A stretch of DNA of 64,000 nucleotides, from contig JAJBSL010000015.1 in assembly GCA_020540725.1 (NCBI GenBank), positions 1 through 64,000 of the forward strand, written 5' to 3'. The position numbers and the translations under genes were made by a program. Origin of the DNA: Lachnospiraceae bacterium EP-SM-12S-S03. GTDB taxonomy: Bacteria > Bacillota > Clostridia > Lachnospirales > Lachnospiraceae. The notes beneath the pieces are model-generated. The model was not told where the DNA came from. It made no database searches and saw nothing but the letters and a program-made list of their open reading frames with translations. Shown here piece by piece: positions 27,489 through 36,324 of the stretch (the stretch's first letter is position 1; the number at the start of each line of letters is the position of its first letter).

Positions 27489-27681
27489 GTTCATTTCCCT
27501 CCCCGTCAAGAATCAGCATTTTCTTTTCTACTGTATCTATTTTCTCATTACATATTTTAAGCATATTCATACCTTCTTTATACAGACGAAAGGATTCCTC
27601 AAGCGAAACGTCCTCATTCTCCATCTCTTTCATCACTTGATCAAGCTGTGCCAATACCTCATTCAATGTCTGTGTTTCCAT
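27478..27681 (-). CDS. xseB: Exodeoxyribonuclease VII small subunit
   Basis: A 67-residue helical-hairpin subunit that assembles on XseA. Shows LAQLDQVMKEMENEDVSLEESFRLYKEGM (split here by family pattern) near the N-terminus, the standard XseB signature. ATG after AAGGAGGAACGAT inside xseA, with which it overlaps by 23 bp. Confidence 0.95.
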   Translation of the reverse strand: METQTLNEVLAQLDQVMKEMENEDVSLEESFRLYKEGMNMLKICNEKIDTVEKKMLILDGEGNEHEF

Positions 27682-28885
27682 ATCGTTCCTCCTTGATTGC
27701 GCCCTCTGTTTTTGCTTTTATCACTCCATCTGTTACATAAATGCTGAGAAAATCTCCCTTTTTAACCTGCTGTACGGATTTTAGTGATTTGCCTTCTTTA
27801 TCTGTCACATAAGAAAATCCCTGATTCAATTTACGAAGTGGTGATAATCCTTCAATTTTCTCAATCCGGATAGAAAGGGCATGTCTTGCCTTCAAAATCC
27901 GTTCTTTCATTTTTCTTTGAAGTTCCTCTTCCATGTCCGCCGCAATCTGTTTCTGTTGTAAAAGTTTCATACCCGGATGGAGATATTTCATACGCATCCT
28001 ATAAGAAGAAAGGCGCATTTTCTGCTGTTCCAGATTACGGGTCATGGCCTTTGCCAGTTTTCTTTTATATTCAAAAAAACGTTCTTCCAGGGCCGCATAT
28101 TCAAACACCGCAAGTTCTGCCGCCGCTGACGGTGTTGGTGCTCTAAGATCCGCTACATAATCAATGATCGTTGTATCTGTTTCATGTCCTACCGCTGAAA
28201 TCACAGGCACACGGCACTCAAATACAGCCCTTGCCACCTCTTCTTCATTAAATGCCCACAGATCTTCGATAGACCCTCCTCCTCGGCCCACAATCATCAC
28301 ATCCACCTGTTTTTTTTCCAGTACACGAATTCCTTCTATGATACTTTCCTTCGCCCCTTCTCCTTGCACAAGCGCCGGATAAAGAATCAACTGTACATAC
28401 GGGTTCCGTCTCTCTGCAATATTCATGATATCGCGGACCGCTGCTCCTGTCGGTGCTGTTACAATTCCAATCCTCTTCGCATACATTGGAATGGGTTGTT
28501 TATACTCCGGCGCGAACATTCCCATCTCTGAGAGTTCTTGTTTCAGAGCTTCAAATTTCTCATATAGAAGTCCTGCTCCATCTAAAATGATTTCTTTTGC
28601 ATAGAGCTGGTATCTTCCATCTCGTTCATAGATTGTGATGCTTCCAAGAACAATCACCTGCTGCCCTTCCTGCATACAAAAAGTAAGCCCCGCGCGCTGC
28701 CCTGCAAACATAATGCAGGCAATCGTTCCGGACTCATCTTTTAGTGTAAAATATATATGACCTGACGTATGGTATTTACAGTTTGAAACTTCACCCTTGA
28801 CGTAAATACGATTCAGCATGAAGTCCTGGTTAAACATATTTTTAATATATGCATTCACCTGTTTTACCGAATATACATTACGCAT
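27659..28885 (-). CDS. xseA: Exodeoxyribonuclease VII large subunit
   Basis: Degrades single-stranded DNA from both ends together with XseB. N-terminal OB-fold (YVKGEVSNCKYHTSGHIYF) binds DNA; the catalytic region contains TAPTGAAVRDIMNI and GRGGGSIEDLWAFNEE followed by GHETDTTIIDYVADLRAPTPSAAAE motifs of the family. 408 residues. ATG after TAGGAG. Sits between nusB and xseB. Confidence 0.96.
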   Translation of the reverse strand: MRNVYSVKQVNAYIKNMFNQDFMLNRIYVKGEVSNCKYHTSGHIYFTLKDESGTIACIMFAGQRAGLTFCMQEGQQVIVLGSITIYERDGRYQLYAKEIILDGAGLLYEKFEALKQELSEMGMFAPEYKQPIPMYAKRIGIVTAPTGAAVRDIMNIAERRNPYVQLILYPALVQGEGAKESIIEGIRVLEKKQVDVMIVGRGGGSIEDLWAFNEEEVARAVFECRVPVISAVGHETDTTIIDYVADLRAPTPSAAAELAVFEYAALEERFFEYKRKLAKAMTRNLEQQKMRLSSYRMRMKYLHPGMKLLQQKQIAADMEEELQRKMKERILKARHALSIRIEKIEGLSPLRKLNQGFSYVTDKEGKSLKSVQQVKKGDFLSIYVTDGVIKAKTEGAIKEERYGNTDIE

Positions 28886-28894
28886 ATTGTTCTC

Positions 28895-29293
28895 CTAGTT
28901 GGCAACCTTACCAAGAACTCCGTTGACAAAGGAAGGTCCCTCATCACTACTGTATTTTTTCGCAAGTTCTACAGCTTCATTGATCGCAACTCCTGCCGGA
29001 ACATCTTCGTCCCATTTTATCTCATATACCGCAAGTCTTAGAATCGTCAAATCCACCTTATTCATACGTGTAGTTTTCCAGCCCGTCGTGTGAAGATTCA
29101 AAAGTTCATCAATCTCTTCCACTTTCCCTGCAATCGCTGCATGTTTCTTCTCAATATATTCACGGTTCTCCTCCGTAAGATTCTCAATCTGATCGAGATA
29201 AAGTTCCACCTGCTCCGGCATCTCTTCTTCCCCGTTAAATTCTACTAAAAATAGCATCTTAAAAATATGTTCTCTAAGTTCTGATCTTCCCAT
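28895..29293 (-). CDS. nusB: Transcription antitermination protein NusB
   Basis: An all-helical RNA-binding factor acting with NusE on boxA of rRNA operons. 132 residues, with the C-terminal pattern NEAVELAKKYSSDEGPSFVNGVLG characteristic of the family (about 105-129). ATG after GAGAGGAT. A weak hairpin separates it from asp23. Confidence 0.95.
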   Translation of the reverse strand: MGRSELREHIFKMLFLVEFNGEEEMPEQVELYLDQIENLTEENREYIEKKHAAIAGKVEEIDELLNLHTTGWKTTRMNKVDLTILRLAVYEIKWDEDVPAGVAINEAVELAKKYSSDEGPSFVNGVLGKVAN

Positions 29294-29309
29294 CTTTTAT
29301 CCTCTCTGT

Positions 29310-29338
29310 CAAAAATAGGCTGCGCATTCACGCAACCC
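29310..29338 (-). terminator. Weak hairpin between asp23 and nusB
   Basis: An imperfect GC-rich stem (minus strand GGGTTGCG with CGCAGCC, one bulge and one wobble) followed by ATTTTTG. It may partially terminate transcripts before nusB. Confidence 0.45.
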
Positions 29339-29354
29339 ATTTCGTGCTTTCTTA

Positions 29355-29735
29355 CTATTCCGCGTCCATCTCTACTCCGGCAATACGGATATTCACATCC
29401 GCCACAGTAAGACCGGTCATGTTCTCGATTGCAGCTTTTACTTTCTCCTGTACTTTTCCAGAAATCTCCATAATGCTGTAACCGTATTTCAGATTCAGAT
29501 TGAGAGAAACTGTCACTATGCCGTCCAGCACATCTACTCTCGCACCCTTCGACAGACTCTTCACTCCAAGTCTGCTGATAATCTCTCTTGTAGCATTACC
29601 TGCCATAGATGCAACACCATCTACCTCCATAGCCGCAAGACCGGCGATGATAGCAACAACTTCATCTGCAATCTTCACCTCTCCAAGGTTTTCATCGGAA
29701 TGTATCGTATATTCATTTCTTTCTTCTTTTACCAT
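29355..29735 (-). CDS. Asp23/Gls24 family protein (YqhY-like)
   Basis: A 126-residue envelope-stress/lipid-metabolism associated family protein of unclear biochemistry. Typical elements are GEVKIADEVVAIIAGLAAMEVDGVASM in the first half and KYGYSIMEISGKVQEKVKAAIENMTGL in the second, here described by position (about 18-45 and 85-110). It precedes nusB, as yqhY does in Bacillus. ATG after AGGAGG. Confidence 0.9.
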   Translation of the reverse strand: MVKEERNEYTIHSDENLGEVKIADEVVAIIAGLAAMEVDGVASMAGNATREIISRLGVKSLSKGARVDVLDGIVTVSLNLNLKYGYSIMEISGKVQEKVKAAIENMTGLTVADVNIRIAGVEMDAE

Positions 29736-29771
29736 ATCAAAAACCTCCTGCCTGGTTTGTTATCTTTTGTT

Positions 29772-29800
29772 ATTATAACAAATTTATACCTGTTTGGAAA
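29772..29800 (-). promoter_or_regulatory. Promoter of the asp23-nusB-xse-isp-dxs group
   Basis: TTTCCA (29795-29800), 17-bp spacer, TATAAT (29772-29777) on the minus strand, 37 bp before the asp23 gene. Confidence 0.6.
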
Positions 29801-29808
29801 GACAAAGT

Positions 29809-31401
29809 TTAAGATCGGCCAAATTCTGATAAAATCAATCCCGGATTTCTTTCCTCTGTCATGCGTACACTCCAACTGTTCACAAAAAGAAGAAGCGGTC
29901 TGTCTTTTAAGTCTTTAATCTTCTTCATATCTGAAGTTCCTATGATTTTATCCAGGTTAATCTCCTCGTTTTCAATCCAACGGATATGTTCATACGGAAG
30001 ATTTTCCATACGAATTTCTACATTATATTCATTTTCCAGACGATATTTCAGTACATCAAATTGAAGTACACCGACAACTCCTACTATAATCTCTTCCATT
30101 CCAGTATTATACTCTTGGAAAATCTGAATCGCACCCTCTTGCGCAATCTGATTGATTCCTTTTATAAATTGCTTTCTCTTCATCGTATCTACCTGACGGA
30201 CTCTTGCAAAGTGTTCCGGAGCAAAGGTCGGAATCCCTTCATAAGCAAATTTCTCCGGCGAATTTGTCAATGTGTCTCCGATCGAGAAAATCCCCGGATC
30301 AAATACACCGATAATATCGCCTCCATATGCCTTCTCTATCATTTTCCGCTCACTTGCCATCATCTGCTGCGGCTGAGACAATCTCACTTTCTTTCCTCCT
30401 TGAATATGAAACACATCCATACCGGCCTCAAATTCACCGGAGCAGATTCGCATAAATGCAATTCGGTCACGATGAGCTTTGTTCATGTTTGCCTGAATTT
30501 TAAATACAAAAGCGGAAAAGTCTTTTTCCTCCATCGGATCAATGTCTCCACAGTTGGATTTTCTCGGAAGCGGAGACGATGTCATCATAAGGAAATGCTG
30601 CAAAAATGTTTCCACACCAAAATTAGTCAGGGCAGATCCAAAAAATACTGGCGAAAGTTCTCCTTTACTTACCAGTTCCTGATCAAACTCTGCACTTGCT
30701 CCATCCAGAAGTTCAATTTCCTCGTCCAGCTTCTCCCGCTGTTCTTCACTGATCAAATCTTTTACAGAAGGGTCAGAAAACGGCACTTTCTTCACCGCCC
30801 CCATACTCGTTCCCTTTTGAGTATCAGAAAAAAGTTCAATCTCTTTATGTTCTCTGTCATACACACCCCTGAATTCTTTTCCCGAACCGATTGGCCAGTT
30901 GATCGGGCAGGTCGCAATCCCAAGCTCTTTTTCAATGTCATCCAGAAGTTCAAATGTATCCAAAGCTTCCCGGTCCATCTTATTAATAAATGTAAAAATC
31001 GGGATATGGCACATTACACATACCTTGAATAGTTTTCTTGTCTGTGCTTCCACACCCTTCGATCCATCAATAACCATCACTGCGGAATCGGCAGCCATCA
31101 ATGTACGGTATGTGTCCTCCGAGAAATCCTGATGCCCCGGAGTATCCAGAATATTGATACAGTAGCCATCATAGTTAAACTGTAATACCGAAGAAGTGAC
31201 AGAAATACCTCTTTCCTTCTCAATCTCCATCCAGTCGGAGACGGCATGTTTCGCCGTTGCTTTCCCCTTTACGGATCCAGCCTGGTTAATGGCTCCTCCG
31301 TAAAGCAGAAATTTCTCTGTAAGCGTCGTCTTTCCCGCATCCGGATGGGAAATAATTGCAAATGTTCTCCTCTTTTTTATTTCATTTATCATATTAGACA
31401 T
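29809..31401 (-). CDS. prfC: Peptide chain release factor 3
   Basis: A translational GTPase that recycles RF1/RF2. G1 SHPDAGKTTLTEKFLLYGG near 19-37, G3 DTPGHQDFSEDTYR, G4 NKMDRE; 530 residues matches RF3 rather than EF-G (about 700). ATG after AAAGGAG. It is expressed from its own promoter after the spoIIIA operon. Confidence 0.97.
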   Translation of the reverse strand: MSNMINEIKKRRTFAIISHPDAGKTTLTEKFLLYGGAINQAGSVKGKATAKHAVSDWMEIEKERGISVTSSVLQFNYDGYCINILDTPGHQDFSEDTYRTLMAADSAVMVIDGSKGVEAQTRKLFKVCVMCHIPIFTFINKMDREALDTFELLDDIEKELGIATCPINWPIGSGKEFRGVYDREHKEIELFSDTQKGTSMGAVKKVPFSDPSVKDLISEEQREKLDEEIELLDGASAEFDQELVSKGELSPVFFGSALTNFGVETFLQHFLMMTSSPLPRKSNCGDIDPMEEKDFSAFVFKIQANMNKAHRDRIAFMRICSGEFEAGMDVFHIQGGKKVRLSQPQQMMASERKMIEKAYGGDIIGVFDPGIFSIGDTLTNSPEKFAYEGIPTFAPEHFARVRQVDTMKRKQFIKGINQIAQEGAIQIFQEYNTGMEEIIVGVVGVLQFDVLKYRLENEYNVEIRMENLPYEHIRWIENEEINLDKIIGTSDMKKIKDLKDRPLLLFVNSWSVRMTEERNPGLILSEFGRS

Positions 31402-31436
31402 ACGTATTCTCCTTTATCTTAACAATCGCAGTCTAT

Positions 31437-31465
31437 ATGATACCTTTTTTTTGCATTTTTTTCAA
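31437..31465 (-). promoter_or_regulatory. Sigma-A promoter of prfC
   Basis: TTGAAA (31460-31465), 17-bp A-rich spacer, TATCAT (31437-31442) on the minus strand, 36 bp before the ATG. Confidence 0.6.
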
Positions 31466-31472
31466 GGAGAAA

Positions 31473-32087
31473 CTACTTTTCTTCTGCATGGATCGGCGTA
31501 ATCACAATATTCGCCGCCGGTATTTCTGTCTTTCTTACAACAATGTCTTCAATCTGAGCAAGATTTGCATCTGTAAGTTCTGCATTTCCCACTACAATAT
31601 CTGCTGCGTCATCCGTAAGACTTACCACCGTATCCGCAAATCCTTTGGAGGCAAGAAGTGTTTCTACTGCTGCCTCTTTTTCTGCCAGTTCTGTTACATG
31701 TACCATCTGTGCAACGGCATCTTTTTTCTGTTCATCACTGATGTTTTTGTTATCAATGATCGCCTGAAGCGTCTCTTTATTCTTGGCACGTACCTGTTCT
31801 CTTGTCACCTTTGCCTCTGCCACAACACCATTCGTAAGTACCGCTTCTCCCGGCGTCCCTTCCACACTTCCGTCCGCCACTTCATTGTCCTGGCTCTCGA
31901 TATCTCCAGCCGTCTCCATTCCCTCATCAGAAATATCCAGAAGCTCCTGGCTTGCAAGATTTCCATTGGTTTCTTTTGAATCTTTCTCTCCAAAAATCCT
32001 GCCGGAATAATTCAAATATCCGGCAATCGCAATCATAATTGCAAGTGTTGTAATGATAATCTGGTTTTTTTTCAATAATCGTTTCAA
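31473..32087 (-). CDS. spoIIIAH: Stage III sporulation protein AH
   Basis: Mother-cell half of the SpoIIQ-SpoIIIAH channel joining mother cell and forespore. One membrane helix at 11-27 (IIITTLAIMIAIAGYLNYSG), an acidic spacer, then the YscJ-like ring-building domain (about 100-204). TTG start after AAGGGGG. Last gene of the spoIIIA operon. Confidence 0.92.
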   Translation of the reverse strand: MKRLLKKNQIIITTLAIMIAIAGYLNYSGRIFGEKDSKETNGNLASQELLDISDEGMETAGDIESQDNEVADGSVEGTPGEAVLTNGVVAEAKVTREQVRAKNKETLQAIIDNKNISDEQKKDAVAQMVHVTELAEKEAAVETLLASKGFADTVVSLTDDAADIVVGNAELTDANLAQIEDIVVRKTEIPAANIVITPIHAEEK

Positions 32088-32103
32088 AATGATCCCCCTT
32101 GTT

Positions 32104-32628
32104 TTAATTCATTTTCATTACTTTAATTTTATGCGTGTCTACATCAAATAATGCCTGAACTGCCTCCGTAATATTCTTCATTACAACCGGATCGTCTCCG
32201 CCTTGTGCAATCACAACCACGCCTTCTATCTTTGGTGTCATTTCCTTTTTCACATAAGGAGTCTCTTCCTCATTATTTCCACAGTAAACTGTCGTTTCAC
32301 TTTTGGACTTTTCATCGGTTTCCAAATCTTTCTCCACAACCTTCTCTGCTGTAGATTGAAGTGTGATCATCACTTCATTTTCTCCCACTCCATTTACATC
32401 AGAAAGTATTTTAGAAAGTTTCTTTTCGATTTCCGATTCATAATTTTTTCCTCTTATAGTTTCTCTTTCCTCGTCTTCCGTTTCTTCTTTCACCTTCTGT
32501 TCTTCCTCCCTCTCCACCGGCATGGCAATCACTACAAGGAGCATTCCCACAAGAAGCAGTATGAGGAGATTATGTTTTCCTGTCAGCAGCCTATTGAACA
32601 GTATCTTCCATTCTTTCTTTTGTTCCAC
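32104..32628 (-). CDS. spoIIIAG: Stage III sporulation protein AG
   Basis: Forms a large ring of the feeding-tube complex between mother cell and forespore. Single membrane helix at about 19-36 (NLLILLLVGMLLVVIAM), then an acidic region and ring-building domain ending in VVMKNITEAVQALFDVDTHK. The start is GTG with GTGGAGGG upstream; it overlaps spoIIIAF by 38 bp. Confidence 0.92.
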   Translation of the reverse strand: MEQKKEWKILFNRLLTGKHNLLILLLVGMLLVVIAMPVEREEEQKVKEETEDEERETIRGKNYESEIEKKLSKILSDVNGVGENEVMITLQSTAEKVVEKDLETDEKSKSETTVYCGNNEEETPYVKKEMTPKIEGVVVIAQGGDDPVVMKNITEAVQALFDVDTHKIKVMKMN

Positions 32629-32929
32629 TTGTTGTTCCCTCCACTTCTTTTATGTAATCCTCTACATCCACTTCCCACAAATACTCTGTTGTTTCCTCAA
32701 TTCTTTCCATTTCCTTTTCATAGGCTCTGCTGTCAAAAATATCTGAAAAAGAATTTCTCATTCCAAACACTTTCAAAACCGGTCCTATGAGAAGAAGTAC
32801 CAGCACCATCCCTGTAAAAAAACGAATATATTTTTTATAGCTATTGACCGGAAGCGCTTCAAAGAAAACCGTGGAAAGGATCATGTAAAAGGCAATGTTC
32901 TGAATCCATTCATACAGATAATCAAACAT
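32591..32929 (-). CDS. spoIIIAF: Stage III sporulation protein AF
   Basis: A short protein with two N-terminal membrane helices (about 7-24 and 35-53; FFTGMVLVLLLIGPVLKVF) and a short soluble tail. At 112 residues it is shorter than the B. subtilis protein (about 200), so the soluble domain is reduced. ATG after AAGGAGGAGTT. Identity rests on position and membrane topology. Confidence 0.85.
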   Translation of the reverse strand: MFDYLYEWIQNIAFYMILSTVFFEALPVNSYKKYIRFFTGMVLVLLLIGPVLKVFGMRNSFSDIFDSRAYEKEMERIEETTEYLWEVDVEDYIKEVEGTTSGTKERMEDTVQ

Positions 32930-32939
32930 AACTCCTCCT

Positions 32940-34082
32940 TTATGTTGTAGTAGCCGCTACTATTGCAATGGTCAGCAAGAATAAAACTCCCGTCATAAAT
33001 ACAATCTTCAAGAGCATCCTGCTTCCCTCCCCCACCGCCGAAATGCATCCCACAATCCTCTTATCTGACACCGGCTGAATCAATGCAGCTACCAATTTAT
33101 AGAGAAACGTCATCGCCAGAATCTGAAGTGCCGGGATTGCACAGATTAAAATGCAGATTATGGCTCCTGCCACTCCAATCCCATTCTTCATAAGCACCGC
33201 CGTGCCCAGAAGCACTTCCGTTACTCCTCCAATCGCATCTCCAATGGCCGGAAGCGCTTCCACACCTTTGGAAAGCGCACCTCTTTTCAACGAATCCACA
33301 GCCGGAGTGATCAACCCCTGGATCAAATTGAGTCCTATGACTGCCGTAAGAAGTGTCTTTGAAATCCAGTTGACCAAAAACTCGATCAACTCCGTAAGTT
33401 TTGACAAATACTCTTCTGTAGAAATATAATTCAACATCTTTACTACCATATAAATATGCAGAAGCGGTATCAAAAAATTCAACACAAGAAGTTCTACAAT
33501 ATAAATGAGAAAGAGCACAAGATTATAAAAGACAATTGAAGTACTGCTTCCTGCAGCTACCGCTACCGAAAGGAAATAAACCGGTCCCAACGCCCTCATA
33601 AATATAATCAGTTTCTCAATTCCCGCAGCCGCGGAATCAAGCACTACCTGGAACGAACTTAAGGCAATCGCGATCAAAAGCATATAAAGCACATAGAATC
33701 CCATAGCACCAATCTGTCCGTTCTTTAGTACACCGGAAAAGTTTGTGAAAACCGCCGCGATAATTGCAATTAGCAAAATATGGATCAGTCCCTCTCTTCC
33801 ATTTCGGAATTCATAAAAAAAACTGTCTTCCAAAAGTTTTACCAACAGATCTACAGATAACTCTTCTTCTCCATTCAAGATCTTCATCACAGTCGCCCCA
33901 AAATCCACTTTCTTCTCAGGCATAATGTCCTGAAGGGCCTTATTCACTCCACTGAAATCAAATTCTTCAAGCAATGTATCTTCTGCTTTCTTCTGTACTT
34001 CGCTCTTCTCCGGCTCTTTCGCATATACCGGAATTCCAATCAACATAAGAACAAAAAAGAACAAAATGATTCTTCGTTTCAT
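32940..34082 (-). CDS. spoIIIAE: Stage III sporulation protein AE
   Basis: Polytopic membrane protein of the spoIIIA complex, with signal peptide (1-21) and about eight membrane helices from residue 100 on. The stretch SLKRGALSKGVEALPAIGDA (about 266-285) is characteristic. 380 residues, ATG after AGAGGAGGTAC. Confidence 0.93.
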   Translation of the reverse strand: MKRRIILFFFVLMLIGIPVYAKEPEKSEVQKKAEDTLLEEFDFSGVNKALQDIMPEKKVDFGATVMKILNGEEELSVDLLVKLLEDSFFYEFRNGREGLIHILLIAIIAAVFTNFSGVLKNGQIGAMGFYVLYMLLIAIALSSFQVVLDSAAAGIEKLIIFMRALGPVYFLSVAVAAGSSTSIVFYNLVLFLIYIVELLVLNFLIPLLHIYMVVKMLNYISTEEYLSKLTELIEFLVNWISKTLLTAVIGLNLIQGLITPAVDSLKRGALSKGVEALPAIGDAIGGVTEVLLGTAVLMKNGIGVAGAIICILICAIPALQILAMTFLYKLVAALIQPVSDKRIVGCISAVGEGSRMLLKIVFMTGVLFLLTIAIVAATTT

Positions 34083-34094
34083 GTACCTCCTCTC

Positions 34095-34481
34095 CTATCC
34101 AAGAAATGCTTGTATCGTCTCTAGAAGCGCTTGAAGAACCGGCATGCTCAATGTAAGAATAGTAATTCTGCTGAAAATTTCAATCTGCCCGGCAATGGTC
34201 TGATGTCCCGCATCCTTGCAGATTGCCGAAGCAAATTCCGCCACATATGCAACTCCCAACATTTTCAGAAGTGCTTGAAGATACCCACTTTTCATTTGAA
34301 TTTTTTCACTGATATCCCGAATCGCTGTGATGATCACTTCTACCCTTCCCAAGATATGAAAAAAAACAAGGACACTCAAGGCGATACTTATATAAATACC
34401 ATATTCTGATTTTCCGTTTTTAAACTGTATGGCAAGAATCGCTCCCGCCACGCCCATCACGGCAATTTGAACAATTCCCAT
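34095..34481 (-). CDS. spoIIIAD: Stage III sporulation protein AD
   Basis: Small membrane protein with about four helices; GVAYVAEFASAICKDAGHQTIAGQIE (central, about 77-102) is the SpoIIIAD/AC core motif. 128 residues, located between AC and AE. Confidence 0.93.
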   Translation of the reverse strand: MGIVQIAVMGVAGAILAIQFKNGKSEYGIYISIALSVLVFFHILGRVEVIITAIRDISEKIQMKSGYLQALLKMLGVAYVAEFASAICKDAGHQTIAGQIEIFSRITILTLSMPVLQALLETIQAFLG

Positions 34482-34490
34482 TTTTTCTCC

Positions 34491-34685
34491 TTAAAGCGAA
34501 AATAACCGTTTGATAGACTCAAACAATTCATAAATATAAGGTACGATCCAGAACAGCACTAGCAAAAGTCCTGCAAAACTTGTAAGAAATGCCTGCTCCT
34601 CCCTTCCACTGTGTTTCAACACCTGACTCAACACCGACACAAGGATTCCTACTGCCGCAATTTTGAAAATTAAGTTTACGCTCAT
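34491..34685 (-). CDS. spoIIIAC: Stage III sporulation protein AC
   Basis: A 64-residue two-helix membrane protein starting MSVNLIFKIAAVGILVSVLS. The ATG is chosen because GGGGAGGAG lies just upstream; the longer frame has no ribosome site. Confidence 0.93.
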   Translation of the reverse strand: MSVNLIFKIAAVGILVSVLSQVLKHSGREEQAFLTSFAGLLLVLFWIVPYIYELFESIKRLFSL

Positions 34686-34698
34686 CTTCTCCTCCCCT

Positions 34699-35217
34699 CT
34701 ACACAAGAACAACTGCCACAAAAATTCCTCCCATAACGCCCAGACAGTTTAAAATCCGTCGTTTTTCCGGAAGTTCTTCCTGCATTTTCCGAATATTTAA
34801 TTTTAGCTGTTCCAGATAAAGATCGATTGCTCCAACTTGCATTTCCCGGTCTAAATACCCCATGTTTGTTCCCATATTCTTTAGAAGTTCCAGGTTTCTT
34901 TTATCCAAATGGGTGTCGCTAAAATAGCGTTCCAGTGCATGCTGCCACAACTCAAAAAAGGTATGACCAGATCTTTGATTCAGACTTTCGGCCAGAAAAA
35001 AAAGCCATTCCTTATATTTCCCGTAAGTTCTTTCAGCAATACGGTAGAACGCCTCTCCAAAGGGAGATTTCGTATATGCCACTTCACTTCTCAACATAAG
35101 AAATATCCGTCTTATTTCTTGCATTTCTATCAAATTTTTTGAAAGATTTACGCCTTTCAAATACCCCATTCCAGTACTCGACGCTACGATAAGCACAACA
35201 CCGATCAGTTTCTGCAT
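34699..35217 (-). CDS. spoIIIAB: Stage III sporulation protein AB
   Basis: Membrane-anchored helical protein resembling type II secretion GspF-like components: N-terminal helix (2-18), soluble helices, and C-terminal helix. IRRIFLMLRSEVAYTKSPFGEAF near 35-57 is typical. 172 residues; overlaps spoIIIAA by 13 bp. Confidence 0.93.
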   Translation of the reverse strand: MQKLIGVVLIVASSTGMGYLKGVNLSKNLIEMQEIRRIFLMLRSEVAYTKSPFGEAFYRIAERTYGKYKEWLFFLAESLNQRSGHTFFELWQHALERYFSDTHLDKRNLELLKNMGTNMGYLDREMQVGAIDLYLEQLKLNIRKMQEELPEKRRILNCLGVMGGIFVAVVLV

Positions 35218-36155
35218 AACGGCATTCCTCTCTCATCGTAAATCCCCTCAACTCCCCCCAGTTCTTTTCGATTACTCAATACGATGTATCTTTCAAATCT
35301 CTTTTTCTGAATAAGTTCTTCAAATAAAGGTTTTTTCTTTATCTCTTCCATGGATGTTCCATGGGCGGTAGCAAGCATAATACAGCCACAATGCAGAGCA
35401 TATTCAATAGCCTGTACATCCTCTTTTGCTCCAATTTCATCCACAGCAAGGATTCGCGGAGACATTGAGCGGATAAGCATCAGCATTCCCTCTGCTTTCG
35501 GACAACAATCCAACACATCTGTCCGTATTCCGAGATCATTCTGTGCTGTCCCCATGTAGCAGCCTCCGATTTCCGAACGCTCGTCTACCACGCCCACTGT
35601 CGTTCCTTTGATCCATTTGCATCCATCGGAAGCCTGTCTGACGATATCTCTCAAAAGGGTTGTCTTCCCACATCTGGGTGGGGAAATGATCAGCGTATGG
35701 CAAAGCTCTCCATTCATACAAATATAAGGCATAACCTTCTCTGCACAACCTTTCATTTCATGTGAAATACGGATATTCACAGAGGAAATATACTTCATGT
35801 TTTTTACTCGCTCCTGCTCCACCATTGTCTGTCCCGCCATACCTACCCGATGACCACCCTCAATTGTAATAAATCCCTGTCGCAACTCATTTTCATACGC
35901 ATACAAAGAATAATTACTGATGTAATCTAAAGTTTCCCTCACATCTTTGCCTGTGACGATCACTGTTTTTCCTTTCCGATCCTTAGCAAACATTTCTTCT
36001 CCTTTGTATATCATTACCATAGGTTTATCTGTCCGAAGCCGGATTTCCTGCAAACGTTCAAAATCAATTTCCATAGTCTCCAGGTCAGCGGCAATGGATT
36101 TTGCAAGCACCGGAAGAATTTGATGCCTGATGATTCGATTTTTTTCTTTTAACAT
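35205..36155 (-). CDS. spoIIIAA: Stage III sporulation protein AA (ATPase)
   Basis: Secretion-type ATPase that powers the SpoIIIA/SpoIIQ apparatus. Walker A PPRCGKTT (159-166), followed by VVDERSEIGG and Walker B-like ILAVDEIGAKED. 316 residues. ATG chosen because AAAGAGGTGG precedes it and a sigma-E-like promoter ends just upstream; the longer upstream frame would cross this promoter. First gene of the eight-gene operon. Confidence 0.95.
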   Translation of the reverse strand: MLKEKNRIIRHQILPVLAKSIAADLETMEIDFERLQEIRLRTDKPMVMIYKGEEMFAKDRKGKTVIVTGKDVRETLDYISNYSLYAYENELRQGFITIEGGHRVGMAGQTMVEQERVKNMKYISSVNIRISHEMKGCAEKVMPYICMNGELCHTLIISPPRCGKTTLLRDIVRQASDGCKWIKGTTVGVVDERSEIGGCYMGTAQNDLGIRTDVLDCCPKAEGMLMLIRSMSPRILAVDEIGAKEDVQAIEYALHCGCIMLATAHGTSMEEIKKKPLFEELIQKKRFERYIVLSNRKELGGVEGIYDERGMPLCRN

Positions 36156-36174
36156 ATTGTCCACCTCTTTACAC

Positions 36175-36202
36175 AATATATGAACAACCCACAAAAATAT
36201 GA
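36175..36202 (-). promoter_or_regulatory. Sigma-E-type promoter of the spoIIIA operon
   Basis: On the minus strand TCATATT (36196-36202), 13-bp spacer, CATATATT (36175-36182). This fits the sigma-E consensus (KCATATT, about 13-14 bp, CATACAHT) at all but one position of the -10. The predicted start is about 13 bases before the spoIIIAA ATG. SpoIIIA is a sigma-E operon in B. subtilis. Confidence 0.7.
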
Positions 36203-36258
36203 TTAAAATACAAAAAGATTGTACAACTACACAATCACCGCACACGATGTTTGACATA

Positions 36259-36300
36259 ACAAAAGGACGCATGAAAAAACTTTCGTTTTTTCACACGCCC
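36259..36300 (-). terminator. Terminator of pnp
   Basis: A 16-bp stem (36285-36300 with 36265-36280) closed by a GAAA tetraloop on the minus strand and followed by TTTTGTTATG. It lies 25 bp after the pnp stop and insulates pnp from spoIIIA. Confidence 0.85.
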
Positions 36301-36324
36301 TTTTTATCATCTTAAAAATATTTT

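Noticed and set aside
29986..31032. 348-codon plus-strand frame opposite prfC
   Set aside because: Low-complexity, Phe/Lys/Ile-rich translation, no ribosome site, entirely antisense to a canonical prfC gene: a shadow frame.
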